33,019 bases of DNA, taken from assembly GCA_022774705.1 (NCBI GenBank), contig JALFLM010000196.1:1-33019 (forward strand). The letters are read 5' to 3'. Position 1 is the first letter of the stretch, and every line of letters begins with the position of its first letter. Origin of the DNA: Lachnospiraceae bacterium (GTDB taxonomy: Bacteria > Bacillota > Clostridia > Lachnospirales > Lachnospiraceae). The position numbers and the translations under genes are program-made. The notes under the pieces are model-generated. The model was not told where the DNA came from and searched no databases. It worked only from the letters and a program-made list of their open reading frames with translations. Below are positions 1 through 7,678 of this stretch, piece after piece.

Positions 1-69
1 ACTGCTACTTTTATTTTAAGAAAAACTGAAATTTTATCGTATCGTGGGCTAGCCGTCGCGTTAGCGACT

Positions 70-78
70 TGGTACAAT
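70..78 (+). promoter_or_regulatory. Candidate extended -10 promoter for the cmpB-like/crcB pair
   Basis: The sequence TGG-TACAAT is an extended -10 element (TGN plus a near-consensus hexamer) about 75 nt before the first gene. No good -35 is visible, which extended -10 promoters tolerate. A small hairpin (GTCGC-GTTA-GCGAC, 55-68) lies just upstream and could be a binding site or the end of the preceding transcript. Confidence 0.4.
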
Positions 79-152
79 GCTTTTTGTTGATGATTTGACA
101 GTGCCTGCTCTTTTGGGGCGGTCTGATTATACTTATACAAAGGAGAGTTGTG

Positions 153-1448
153 ATGATTTTTACAGGCTATGAGGTACTGTGGCTGTTTTTTGCCTGCTCT
201 TTTCTGGGGTGGGTTCTGGAAACTGTCATGGCTGCTGTGAAGCAGAAGCGTTTTGTTAACAGAGGTCTGGTTAATGCACCGTTCTGTGTTCTTTACGGTG
301 TGGGTGCTGTTCTGATTACCGTAGTGTGTCAGGAACTGACGGGTTTCTGGCTGTTTGCATATTCTGTTATCCTTGCGACGCTGCTGGAATGGACGGCGGG
401 TCATCTGATTGAAAAAATGTACCATGAAAGATGGTGGGATTATTCCGGTATTCCGTGGAATCTGGACGGATATATCTGTGCTCCTGCATCAGTTTTATGG
501 GGTGTTCTGGCGTTTGTTATGATGAAATGGGGGAATCCTTTTCTGGTGGGGCTGTTTCATCTGATTCCGGAACTGCCCCGGATCATTCTGGTGTCGGGCC
601 TGCTGGTCCTGCTGGGACTTGATATGGCTGCTACGCTGATCATTATGTCGGGCAGGAGCAGGCGGATACAGCAGTGGGAAGCAGTGGATTCCTGGCTGAC
701 CGGCATCAGTTCCCGGCTGGGTAAAAAGATTTATTCCCGTGTGGATATGCGTATCAGACGGGCTTATCCTGAAGCGCAGGTGGAGAAAGCAGGCGAGCCT
801 GTAACCGGTGTATTTGCATATGGATGCAGCTTCCATAAGCTGATCTGGCTGTTTATGATCGGCGCCTTTCTCGGAGATATTACGGAAACCATTTTCTGCC
901 GGGTAACGGCAGGTGTCTGGATGAGCCGGAGCAGTGTGGTCTGGGGGCCGTTCAGCATTGTCTGGGGCTTCGCCATTGCGGCGGCAACAGCTCTGCTTTA
1001 CAAATACCGGGATCGTTCCGATGCCTTTCTGTTTCTTACAGGCACTTTTCTCGGGGGCGCTTATGAATATTTCTGCAGCGTACTGTCAGAGCTGGTTTTC
1101 GGAAAGGTGTTCTGGGATTACAGTGAGCTGCCTTTCAATCTGGGCGGACGTATCAATCTGCTGTACTGTTTCTTCTGGGGAATCGCGGCGGTAGTCTGGA
1201 TCAAACTGCTGTATCCTGTATTTTCTTCCCTGATAGAAAAAGTACCCGTCAGGGCAGGTAAAATCTTTACTTGGGTTATGATCGTTTTCATGTGCTGCAA
1301 TATGGCTGTTTCAGGACTGGCTCTGATCCGCAGTGATCAGCGTGCCCATGGAATTGAGGCAGAGCATGGCTGGCAGAAAACCATGGACGCCAGATATGAT
1401 GATGAAACACTGGAGCGGATCTATCCCAATGCACTGACGGTGGAGTGA
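153..1448 (+). CDS. Putative ABC transporter permease, CmpB family (PF06541-type), internally duplicated
   Basis: This is a 431-residue polytopic membrane protein resembling the family named putative ABC-transporter permease (CmpB). The sequence shows an internal duplication. A segment near residues 7-50 (LWLFFACSFLGWVLET, then a short basic loop, then NAPFCVLYG) recurs from about residue 225 (LIWLFMIGAFLGDITET, then VVWGPFSIVWG). Each half carries several hydrophobic helices. The ATG at 153 is chosen over the GTG at 150 because AGGAGAG (141-147) sits at a proper distance from it. No ATPase partner is adjacent, so the transporter label is only a family name and no substrate is known. The next gene, 47 nt downstream, is the fluoride channel, so the two are probably co-transcribed. 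Confidence 0.75.
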   Translation: MIFTGYEVLWLFFACSFLGWVLETVMAAVKQKRFVNRGLVNAPFCVLYGVGAVLITVVCQELTGFWLFAYSVILATLLEWTAGHLIEKMYHERWWDYSGIPWNLDGYICAPASVLWGVLAFVMMKWGNPFLVGLFHLIPELPRIILVSGLLVLLGLDMAATLIIMSGRSRRIQQWEAVDSWLTGISSRLGKKIYSRVDMRIRRAYPEAQVEKAGEPVTGVFAYGCSFHKLIWLFMIGAFLGDITETIFCRVTAGVWMSRSSVVWGPFSIVWGFAIAAATALLYKYRDRSDAFLFLTGTFLGGAYEYFCSVLSELVFGKVFWDYSELPFNLGGRINLLYCFFWGIAAVVWIKLLYPVFSSLIEKVPVRAGKIFTWVMIVFMCCNMAVSGLALIRSDQRAHGIEAEHGWQKTMDARYDDETLERIYPNALTVE

Positions 1449-1495
1449 AGCAGAGTCGGAAAGACATTTGTATTATTTGGAAAGGAATGTGAAAA

Positions 1496-1867
1496 TTGAG
1501 TGCTTATTTTTGGGTGGGGGCAGGCGGAGCCCTTGGTGCGGTGTTTCGATATGCCTTGAGTACGGTTACAGTGAAATCTGATTTTCCGTTTATGACGTTT
1601 GCTGCCAACCTGATCGGTGCGGTACTGATCGGCTTCATTGTGGGACTGGCATCAGGGACAAAGCTTCGTTCTGACTGGGTATTGTTTTTGAAAACCGGTT
1701 TCTGCGGAGGTTTTACAACGTTTTCCACTTTTTCTCTGGAAACACTGACATTGCTGGAACGGAAATGTTACGTGACCGGCGGCTGCTATGCGGCATGCAG
1801 TCTGATATGCTGTATTGTCGGTGTCTGGCTTGGAAAATGCATTGCCGGTCTGGCTGTGGGGGCATGA
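1496..1867 (+). CDS. crcB: Fluoride ion channel FluC/CrcB
   Basis: This 123-residue membrane protein has four hydrophobic helices, the usual size and topology of Fluc channels. These work as dual-topology dimers that let fluoride leave the cell. The family signature GFCGGFTTFSTFS is present near residues 67-79, including the phenylalanines and the TTFS polar track of the pore; GAGGALGAVFRY is the conserved N-terminal helix. The start is TTG at 1496 behind AAAGGA (1481-1486). An upstream in-frame ATG at 1487 is followed at once by a stop. Only one copy is present, so a homodimer is expected. No convincing fluoride riboswitch is seen before it or before the upstream gene. Confidence 0.93.
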   Translation: MSAYFWVGAGGALGAVFRYALSTVTVKSDFPFMTFAANLIGAVLIGFIVGLASGTKLRSDWVLFLKTGFCGGFTTFSTFSLETLTLLERKCYVTGGCYAACSLICCIVGVWLGKCIAGLAVGA

Positions 1868-1917
1868 TGCTCCTGCAGACAGGAATAGAACAGACAAAGA
1901 ATATACAATAAATACAT

Positions 1918-1945
1918 AAAAAATCACCCTTCGGGGTGATTTTTT
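1918..1945. terminator. Bidirectional rho-independent terminator
   Basis: A perfect 12-bp inverted repeat (AAAAAATCACCC / GGGTGATTTTTT) closes on a TTCG tetraloop. It lies between crcB and the convergent lacI-type gene and has a T-run on both strands, so it can end both transcripts. Confidence 0.93.
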
Positions 1946-1976
1946 ATGTACTGAATATGTCTGATGCCCATGGTTT

Positions 1977-3023
1977 TCAGTCATCTTTTTTACAGATCCG
2001 TGTACTGTCACGGAACATGATCTTCACAGGAAGGTAAACGATGGAATCCTCGATCTTTTTCCCTGAAATCAGACTGAACAGGATGTCCAGCGCTGTTTCT
2101 GCTTTCTTTCTGATATCCTGATGGACGGTAGTCAGCTGAGGATTGGAAAATCCTGCATAGGAATTGTTATCAAAACCGCATACGGAGAAATCCTCCGGTA
2201 CCCGCATCCCCTGTCTGGTCAGATACCCGATAATGGAGAATGCAAACTGATCGCTGGTGCAGAAAAGCACGTAGTTCTGACCGGCATAGGGAAACAGCTG
2301 ATTCAATTTGCTGTAGCTTTTTTCATCCAGCGGATCGACATAAATGATGTCGGGGATACCGGGGCGGCTGCAGGGAAGGTGATATTCCCTGAGGACGTCA
2401 CGGACTCCATCTATACGTTCCTGGGAGGATCCCCCCTGAACATCGGCATCATCTGTCACGGGACTGATATTTTTAAAACCACGGGAAATCAGATATCTGC
2501 CCATGAGACGTCCGGCTTCCGTATCATCCAGTTTCACGTGATGTCCTTCCTTTAGTTCCTCGGGGCTGCCGTAGGTGTCGATGCCTACAATGGGGCAGTC
2601 AGCAACAGCGGAAAGCTTCTTGAAGTTTTTACAGGAAAAAGTAATGGTGATAATACCCGCCACATTCCAGGACATGGCAGTGGAGGTGATATCACGGTTC
2701 TCTTTATTGATATACAGCATCATATAGTAGCCGGCGTTGGAGATGATCTCCTCCATCACGCCCACGATATAGCCGAAAAACGGATCGCTGAGATAGGTCA
2801 GGGAATACTTCCTGGTCAGATGTGCAACAACAAGAATAATGCGGGACTTTCCTTTGGTCAGGGATTCCAGTCCCATGCGCGGTACATAATTGTAATCTCT
2901 CAGAGCCTTCTGTATCCGTTCAACATTTTCCTTCGACACTTTATTGGTACGACCATGGATGACATTGGCCACGGTGGTGGGGCTCACGTTCATCATTTCA
3001 GCAATTTCTTTAATCGTAATCAT
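1977..3023 (-). CDS. LacI/GalR-family transcriptional regulator
   Basis: This 348-residue protein has the standard LacI architecture. Residues 1-50 form the helix-turn-helix and hinge (ITIKEIAEMMNVSPTTVANVI, followed by NVERIQKALRDYNYVPR). A periplasmic-binding-like sensor core follows (GIITITFSC, PIVGIDTYG, YVLFCTSDQFAFSIIGYL, GFDNNSYAGFSNPQLTTVHQD). The start ATG at 3021-3023 follows GGAGA at normal spacing. It is divergent from the sugar-binding protein gene and almost certainly controls that operon in response to a sugar. A perfect palindrome at its own transcription start (3047-3068) suggests autoregulation. The inducer cannot be read from the sequence. Confidence 0.92.
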   Translation of the reverse strand: MITIKEIAEMMNVSPTTVANVIHGRTNKVSKENVERIQKALRDYNYVPRMGLESLTKGKSRIILVVAHLTRKYSLTYLSDPFFGYIVGVMEEIISNAGYYMMLYINKENRDITSTAMSWNVAGIITITFSCKNFKKLSAVADCPIVGIDTYGSPEELKEGHHVKLDDTEAGRLMGRYLISRGFKNISPVTDDADVQGGSSQERIDGVRDVLREYHLPCSRPGIPDIIYVDPLDEKSYSKLNQLFPYAGQNYVLFCTSDQFAFSIIGYLTRQGMRVPEDFSVCGFDNNSYAGFSNPQLTTVHQDIRKKAETALDILFSLISGKKIEDSIVYLPVKIMFRDSTRICKKDD

Positions 3024-3046
3024 AAGAAAATCTCCGTTGGTATCAT

Positions 3047-3068
3047 AGCGTCAAATTCATTTGACGCT
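3047..3068. promoter_or_regulatory. Perfect 9-bp palindrome, candidate autoregulatory operator of the LacI-type gene
   Basis: AGCGTCAAA-TTCA-TTTGACGCT is a perfect inverted repeat. It sits immediately downstream of the predicted minus-strand -10 box (3077-3082), over the likely transcription start of the repressor gene. This is a classical position for repression. A partial half-site (AGTCAAAT) occurs near 3123-3130. Confidence 0.65.
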
Positions 3069-3076
3069 TTTATCAT

Positions 3077-3105
3077 ATAATAAAATATTGGTTAAAAAAA
3101 AGCAA
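3077..3105 (-). promoter_or_regulatory. SigA-type promoter of the LacI-family regulator
   Basis: Read on the minus strand, TTGCTT (3105-3100) and TATTAT (3082-3077) are 17 nt apart. The predicted start near 3070 lies at the edge of the palindrome at 3047-3068. Confidence 0.55.
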
Positions 3106-3245
3106 GTGAAATGTCAATAAAAAGTCAAATGTCCTAAAAAAATATGTAAAATGCGCCGGAAAACCAACAATCTGGAAAAATATATAAAAGATGCACTAGA
3201 TTAGAATGATAAATTATATATTTTAATGGTTTTGTTCAAAACTTA

Positions 3246-3274
3246 TTTACATCACATCAATATTGTGTTATTCT
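3246..3274 (+). promoter_or_regulatory. SigA-type promoter of the sugar uptake operon
   Basis: TTTACA (3246-3251) and TATTCT (3269-3274) are separated by exactly 17 nt, giving a predicted start near 3281. It is the best-spaced pair in the AT-rich 333-nt divergent region. Confidence 0.55.
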
Positions 3275-3289
3275 TGCATCATCAAATGC

Positions 3290-3303
3290 ATCGAAACGTT
3301 GAA
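3290..3303. promoter_or_regulatory. LacI/CcpA-type operator candidate downstream of the sugar-operon start
   Basis: The imperfect palindrome ATCGAAACGTTGAA is centred on AACGTT, with the central CpG typical of LacI-family and cre sites. It lies about 10-20 nt after the predicted transcription start, a position where binding would block the transcript. Its arms differ from the palindrome at 3047-3068, so it may serve a different LacI-family protein such as CcpA. Confidence 0.4.
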
Positions 3304-3356
3304 AAAAGATGCAAAAAAATGTAGGTGTTACACAACACCGGAAAAGGAGGACAAAC

Positions 3357-4676
3357 ATGAAAAGAAAAACTATTGCAGTGCTTCTTGCGGCAACCATGGT
3401 GCTTGGTTTGACGGCATGTGGCGGAGGCGCATCTGACGGCGGTTCCGAGACCAAGGCAGACGGCGGTGCATCCGGCTCCAAGTCAGGCGATACCATCCGC
3501 CTTGTTAACGGTAAGATCGAGATTGATGCGCAGCTGAAGAAACTGGCTGAGATGTACAAGGAAGAGACCGGCGTTACCGTTGAGATCGAATCCATGGGCG
3601 GCGGCATCGATATCCAGGGTACCCTGAAAGGCTACTATCAGGGCGACAACATGCCTGATATCTTTGTTAACGGCGGTGCTGCAGACTACAGGAACTGGGA
3701 AGGCATGCTGGTTGACATGAGCGATCAGAAATGGGTATCTGACACAGACGCTGCATATGTGAATGATGAGGGTACAATTGGCTTCCCTTACACAACAGAA
3801 GCTGTTGGTCTGGCTTACAATGCAGATATCCTTGAAAAAGCAGGCATCGATCCCACAACACTGACCGGCCCTTCCAAGATTGAAGAAGCGTTCAAGACTC
3901 TTGATTCCAAGAAAGATGAACTTGGTCTGACAGCAGTAGTTGGCTACTGTGCAGAAGCTGCCAGCCTGTACTGGTCAACCGGTAACCACTTATTTGCAAA
4001 CTACCTTGATGCAGGTCTTGACCGTGATGACACAACCTACATCGATATGCTGAATGACGGCGGCAAGCTGGACGATGCACGTCTGACAGATTTTGCTAAA
4101 TTTGTCGGCATCCTGAATCAGTATTCAGATCCCGCTCTGCTGGTATCCGGTACATATGATCAGCAGATCCTGAACTTTGCATCCGGCAAGTATGCATTTG
4201 TTACACAGGGTTCATGGATCGGCGCAACCATGACAGGTGATGATGCTGCTGCATACAAAGAAGCAGGCAACTTCAAGGTTGGCATGATTCCTTATGCTTT
4301 CCAGGACGGCATTGATACCATCCTTACCAACTCTCCTTCCTGGTGGTCCGTATTCAAGGATGGCAACACAGAAGCTGCACTGGCTTTCCTGCAGTGGATG
4401 TCAGAAGATACTGCTCAGCAGGTGCTGGTTGAAGAAGCCGGCTTCATCAGCCCCTTCAAGTCCTGCAAGTATATTGCATCCGATCCTTTTGCTCAGACTC
4501 TGTCCGATTACATGGCAGCAGGCAAGACCTCTGCATGGCACTGGCTGAACATGAAGGAAGGCTATGCTCAGAACTTTACCGGTCAGGTATTTGCTGACTA
4601 CGCAGCAGGCAATCTGGATACAGACGGTTTTGTTAAGACATACAAGCAGGTTACAGAAGCTTGCTACGCACAGTAA
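3357..4676 (+). CDS. ABC transporter sugar-binding lipoprotein (CUT1, extracellular solute-binding family 1)
   Basis: This 439-residue lipoprotein captures a carbohydrate outside the cell for the permeases encoded downstream. It has a lipoprotein signal peptide: basic N-terminus MKRKT, hydrophobic core, and lipobox LTAC with Cys21 as the lipidated residue. A Gly/Ser-rich linker and a family-1 binding-protein fold follow (LAEMYKEETGVTVEIE, MPDIFVNGGAADY, GFPYTTEAVGLAYN, ALAFLQWMSEDTAQQ). The ATG at 3357 is preceded by AAGGAGG with a 6-nt spacer; a more upstream in-frame ATG at 3309 would add a non-signal extension and is rejected. A terminator follows before the permease gene, which usually makes the binding protein more abundant than the membrane parts. 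The substrate is unknown because no glycoside hydrolase is nearby. Confidence 0.94.
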   Translation: MKRKTIAVLLAATMVLGLTACGGGASDGGSETKADGGASGSKSGDTIRLVNGKIEIDAQLKKLAEMYKEETGVTVEIESMGGGIDIQGTLKGYYQGDNMPDIFVNGGAADYRNWEGMLVDMSDQKWVSDTDAAYVNDEGTIGFPYTTEAVGLAYNADILEKAGIDPTTLTGPSKIEEAFKTLDSKKDELGLTAVVGYCAEAASLYWSTGNHLFANYLDAGLDRDDTTYIDMLNDGGKLDDARLTDFAKFVGILNQYSDPALLVSGTYDQQILNFASGKYAFVTQGSWIGATMTGDDAAAYKEAGNFKVGMIPYAFQDGIDTILTNSPSWWSVFKDGNTEAALAFLQWMSEDTAQQVLVEEAGFISPFKSCKYIASDPFAQTLSDYMAAGKTSAWHWLNMKEGYAQNFTGQVFADYAAGNLDTDGFVKTYKQVTEACYAQ

Positions 4677-4737
4677 TTTCTGAAGATTCACATAGTTATT
4701 TGTCAATTTTAAATCACTGTTTTTAAACCACTGATAT

Positions 4738-4775
4738 AAGGTGGGCGGCGGTCATTGCCGTCGCTCGCCTTTTTT
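4738..4775 (+). terminator. Intra-operon rho-independent terminator/attenuator
   Basis: A 15-bp stem (4738-4752 with 4757-4771) encloses the 4-nt loop CATT and is followed by a T-run. Four of the pairs are G-U wobbles. It lies between the binding-protein gene and the first permease, so it probably lets only part of the transcripts continue and sets the ratio of the components. Confidence 0.85.
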
Positions 4776-4798
4776 ACAAAAAAGAGAGGACTGGAACA

Positions 4799-5863
4799 AT
4801 GGCTGAAGACTCAAAAAGCAGAAAATTATTGTCAGTTGTTCTTTTGGCTGCCGGTGTGGCTGCTCTGATTGCGGCATTGTATCTGGATTTTACCGGCAGT
4901 GATGCTTCTTTCAGAGGCCCGTTGCTGGTACTTGGCGCAATCACAGCTTTAATCGGCTTGTATTTATTCCCTACAATTGAACATCATCGCACAATTATCA
5001 ATATTATCTTCCTGTTCCCGCTGCTGTTCACATTTGCGGTTACAGTAATTATCCCCCTGATTCTGGGTATCGGTTACTCATTCACTGACTGGAATGGCAT
5101 CAAATTCAACGGATTTGTCGGATTATCCAACTACACTACCATGTTTAAGGATCCGGCGTTCTTATGGTCTGTTTTAATCACATTCCTGTTCGTAATCTTT
5201 AATATGATTTTTGTCAATGTGGTTGGTTTTACACTGGCTCTTCTGTGTACTTCCAAATTAAAAGGCGTAGGTTTCTTCCGTGCAGCTTACTTCCTGCCCA
5301 ACCTGATCGGCGGTATCGTACTTGGCTACATCTGGCAGTTCGTATTCAACAACGTTCTGGTTCAGATTACAAAGAGCTGGGGCATGCAGAACTCGGTTCT
5401 GTCCGGCACGAACACGGCTTTTGCAGCGATCATCGTTGTATATATCTGGCAGTATGCAGGTTATATCATGCTGATCTACGTTACAGGTCTTACTACGATT
5501 CCGAAAGATGTTCTGGAAGCTTCACAGATTGACGGTGCCAATGCAATTACTACTTTGTTCAAGATAAAGATTCCCATGATTGCTTCGACCTTTACAATCT
5601 GTACATTCCTGACCCTGACATCAGCATTCAAACAGTTCGATGTCAACATGGCATTGACCAACGGTACCGGTTCTGTTGCGGACTTTATGGGTTCCTATCT
5701 GACCAACGGAACACAGATGCTGGCACTGAACATTTACAATACGGCTATTTCCAAGAACAATTATGCACTTGGTCAGGCAAAAGCCGTACTGTTCTTTATC
5801 ATTCTGGCCTGTGTATCCATTCTTCAGGTTAGAGTATCCAATAAGAAGGAGGTGGAGATGTAA
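4799..5863 (+). CDS. Sugar ABC transporter permease, MalF/UgpA-type, with extra N-terminal membrane segments
   Basis: This 354-residue inner-membrane subunit is one half of the sugar channel. The conserved cytoplasmic EAA loop, which docks to the ATPase, is EASQIDGANA near residues 239-248, followed by FKIKIPM. The core beginning near residue 65 is typical (FLFPLLFTFAVTVIIPLI, GYSFTDWNG). Unusually, about 60 residues with two additional hydrophobic helices (VVLLAAGVAALIAALYL and LLVLGAITALIGLYLF) precede the core, making the protein longer than the roughly 290 residues usual for Gram-positive CUT1 permeases. The ATG at 4799 has GAGAGGA upstream. The stop overlaps the start of the next permease by one base (TAATG), so the two are translationally coupled. 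Confidence 0.92.
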   Translation: MAEDSKSRKLLSVVLLAAGVAALIAALYLDFTGSDASFRGPLLVLGAITALIGLYLFPTIEHHRTIINIIFLFPLLFTFAVTVIIPLILGIGYSFTDWNGIKFNGFVGLSNYTTMFKDPAFLWSVLITFLFVIFNMIFVNVVGFTLALLCTSKLKGVGFFRAAYFLPNLIGGIVLGYIWQFVFNNVLVQITKSWGMQNSVLSGTNTAFAAIIVVYIWQYAGYIMLIYVTGLTTIPKDVLEASQIDGANAITTLFKIKIPMIASTFTICTFLTLTSAFKQFDVNMALTNGTGSVADFMGSYLTNGTQMLALNIYNTAISKNNYALGQAKAVLFFIILACVSILQVRVSNKKEVEM

Positions 5864-6723
5864 TGGAAATGAAAAAATCAAGAAAGATGATTCTGACCAT
5901 TCTTGCTGTCATCGTAGCAGTTTACACCCTGTTCCCCTTCTATCTGGTTGTTATGAATACGTTTAAGAATGCCAACAGCATCGTAGCCAACCCGGTAGGT
6001 TTTGAGGGAATCAGCGTATCACAGCTGATGACAAACCTTACATCTGTTATCAACAACTCAAACTTTAACTTCTGGTATGCCTTTGGTACATCTGCAATTA
6101 TTACCATTATCTCTCTGATTCTGCTGGCTCTGTTCGGCGGCATGGCTGCATGGGTTATCTGCCGCAACAAGACAAAATGGTCCACAGCAATCTACATGGT
6201 ATTTATTGCTTCCATGATCATTCCCTTCCAGGTAGTTATGCTTCCTCTGATTTCCACCTTCCGTGATGTGGGTAAATTTGTGGGTATCTCCATGCTGCAG
6301 TCCATTCCCGGTATCGTATTTGCCTACTGCGGATTCGGCGGCGCCATGACCGTATTTATCCTGACCGGTTTCATCAAGGGTATTCCCTATGAACTGGAAG
6401 AAGCAGCGGCGATCGACGGATGCTCTCCTGAAGGTACATTCTTCCGGATCATCTTCCCTCTGCTTACACCGGTTATCACGACCGTAACCATTCTGAACGG
6501 GATGTGGATCTGGAACGACTACCTGCTTCCTTCCCTGATGCTGGGACAGAACGGTAAAATTAAGACTCTGCCCGTTGCGGTACAGGCTTTCGTAGGATCC
6601 TATGTAAAACAGTGGGATCTGATTCTGGCGGCTGCGCTGCTGGCAATTATTCCCATGATCATTATCTTCCTGGTTGCTCAGAAGCAGATCATGAACGGTA
6701 TGGTTGAGGGTGCTATTAAGTAA
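5863..6723 (+). CDS. Sugar ABC transporter permease, MalG/UgpE-type
   Basis: This 286-residue membrane protein is the second half of the channel. Hydrophobic helices begin at residue 8 (MILTILAVIVAVYTLFPFY). The EAA loop EEAAAIDGCSPEGTFFRI lies near residues 179-197, in the standard position before the last two helices. The C-terminus (FLVAQKQIMNGMVEGAIK) is the classic MalG-type ending. The ATG overlaps the previous stop (TAATG) and AAGGAGG lies 9 nt upstream. It should pair with the MalF-type protein before it and the ATPase at 7679-8779. Confidence 0.94.
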   Translation: MEMKKSRKMILTILAVIVAVYTLFPFYLVVMNTFKNANSIVANPVGFEGISVSQLMTNLTSVINNSNFNFWYAFGTSAIITIISLILLALFGGMAAWVICRNKTKWSTAIYMVFIASMIIPFQVVMLPLISTFRDVGKFVGISMLQSIPGIVFAYCGFGGAMTVFILTGFIKGIPYELEEAAAIDGCSPEGTFFRIIFPLLTPVITTVTILNGMWIWNDYLLPSLMLGQNGKIKTLPVAVQAFVGSYVKQWDLILAAALLAIIPMIIIFLVAQKQIMNGMVEGAIK

Positions 6724-6741
6724 TAACGACTTTTTTGACCG

Positions 6742-6770
6742 GGGGCGTCGTAGCTGGCGACGCTCCTTTT
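6742..6770 (+). terminator. Rho-independent terminator after the permease genes
   Basis: A 9-bp stem (GGGGCGTCG / CGACGCTCC, one G-U pair) with a 7-nt loop is followed by TTTT. It lies between the second permease and the DUF624 gene and may attenuate rather than fully stop transcription. Confidence 0.75.
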
Positions 6771-6811
6771 CTGTAAAACAGATGCCTGGTCTTCTTTGAA
6801 AGGTGACGAAT

Positions 6812-7519
6812 ATGGATTTATTTGATGTAAATGGACCGCTGATGAATGCTTTGCGGAAACTGGCAAACATTTTTTTATGCAATGTAATGTTTTGTCTCCT
6901 TTCGCTGCCGGTATTTACCATCGGCGCATCCCTGACGGCATTGTTTACCTGCATGCAGGCGATTCTTGCCAATGATGAGGATGATGTCATTGCCAAACAG
7001 TTCTGGAGAGCATTCAAACAGAATTTCGGACAGGCTGCGATGCTGTGGCTGTTCTGCCTTGCGGCCTTTGCTTTTCTGGGACTCTACTATATGATCGTTT
7101 CACGGATCGGCGGCATGGTCGGCAAATTGTACCTCATCAGCTTTTTTATGATGTGCCTTCTTTTTCTGTTTGGTTTTCAGTATCTTTTTCCGCTGCAGGC
7201 CAGATATAAGAACAAGGTGAAATATACGATAAAAAATGCATGGCTTCTCAGTATTGCAGCATTTCCCTGGACGCTTCTGAGCATTGCTCTGGTGGTGGGA
7301 GCCGTTTATCTTTCCTTTTTTATGGATCCGAACGGCGCCAATACGGCGGTATTTCTGTGGGGAGTGCTGGGCTTCGGTATCGTTGCCTATCTGAACAGCA
7401 TTATTTTTCAGAAGGCATTTAAACTGATCGACCCTGAAAAGCTGGAACCGGAGCGTCATACAGCTCCCGCAGAGGCGATTTTTATCGATGAGGAGCATAT
7501 GCCCGACGACAGGTCCTGA
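6812..7519 (+). CDS. DUF624 (YesL-like) membrane protein of the sugar operon
   Basis: This 235-residue integral membrane protein has about five hydrophobic segments. The N-terminal pattern (GPLMNALRKLANIFLCNVMF, then LLSLPVFTIGASLTALF) is that of DUF624/YesL proteins, which are frequently found beside CUT1 sugar transporters in Firmicutes. Their molecular role is not established; an accessory role in transport or sensing is only an inference from context. The ATG at 6812 is preferred over the GTG at 6805-6807 region because AAAGGTG lies 6 nt before it. The acidic C-terminal tail is probably cytoplasmic. Confidence 0.88.
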   Translation: MDLFDVNGPLMNALRKLANIFLCNVMFCLLSLPVFTIGASLTALFTCMQAILANDEDDVIAKQFWRAFKQNFGQAAMLWLFCLAAFAFLGLYYMIVSRIGGMVGKLYLISFFMMCLLFLFGFQYLFPLQARYKNKVKYTIKNAWLLSIAAFPWTLLSIALVVGAVYLSFFMDPNGANTAVFLWGVLGFGIVAYLNSIIFQKAFKLIDPEKLEPERHTAPAEAIFIDEEHMPDDRS

Positions 7520-7587
7520 GCCGGATAAGATTCGGAAGAAAGAAGAAAACAGGTCAAAATATTATATGAAATATCAAGAAACTATCG

Positions 7588-7616
7588 TTGAATATGGTCA
7601 AAATAAGTGTTATCCT
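7588..7616 (+). promoter_or_regulatory. Candidate SigA promoter for the ATPase-AraC pair
   Basis: TTGAAT (7588-7593) and TATCCT (7611-7616) are separated by 17 nt in the 159-nt gap before the ATPase gene. It would allow the ATPase to be made independently of the permeases, which makes sense if the ATPase serves several transporters. Confidence 0.5.
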
Positions 7617-7678
7617 ATATTCAGATGGCAATCGTAAATTGCAATATGTCCGTAGATTGACAATTGGAGGAAAGTAAT

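Noticed and set aside
85-152. Possible fluoride (crcB) riboswitch, from a GATGAT ... GCC ... CTGAT arrangement
   Set aside because: The conserved stems and the GGCTGATG-type junction do not line up. A covariance search with the fluoride riboswitch model (RF01734) would decide; a significant hit would overturn this rejection.
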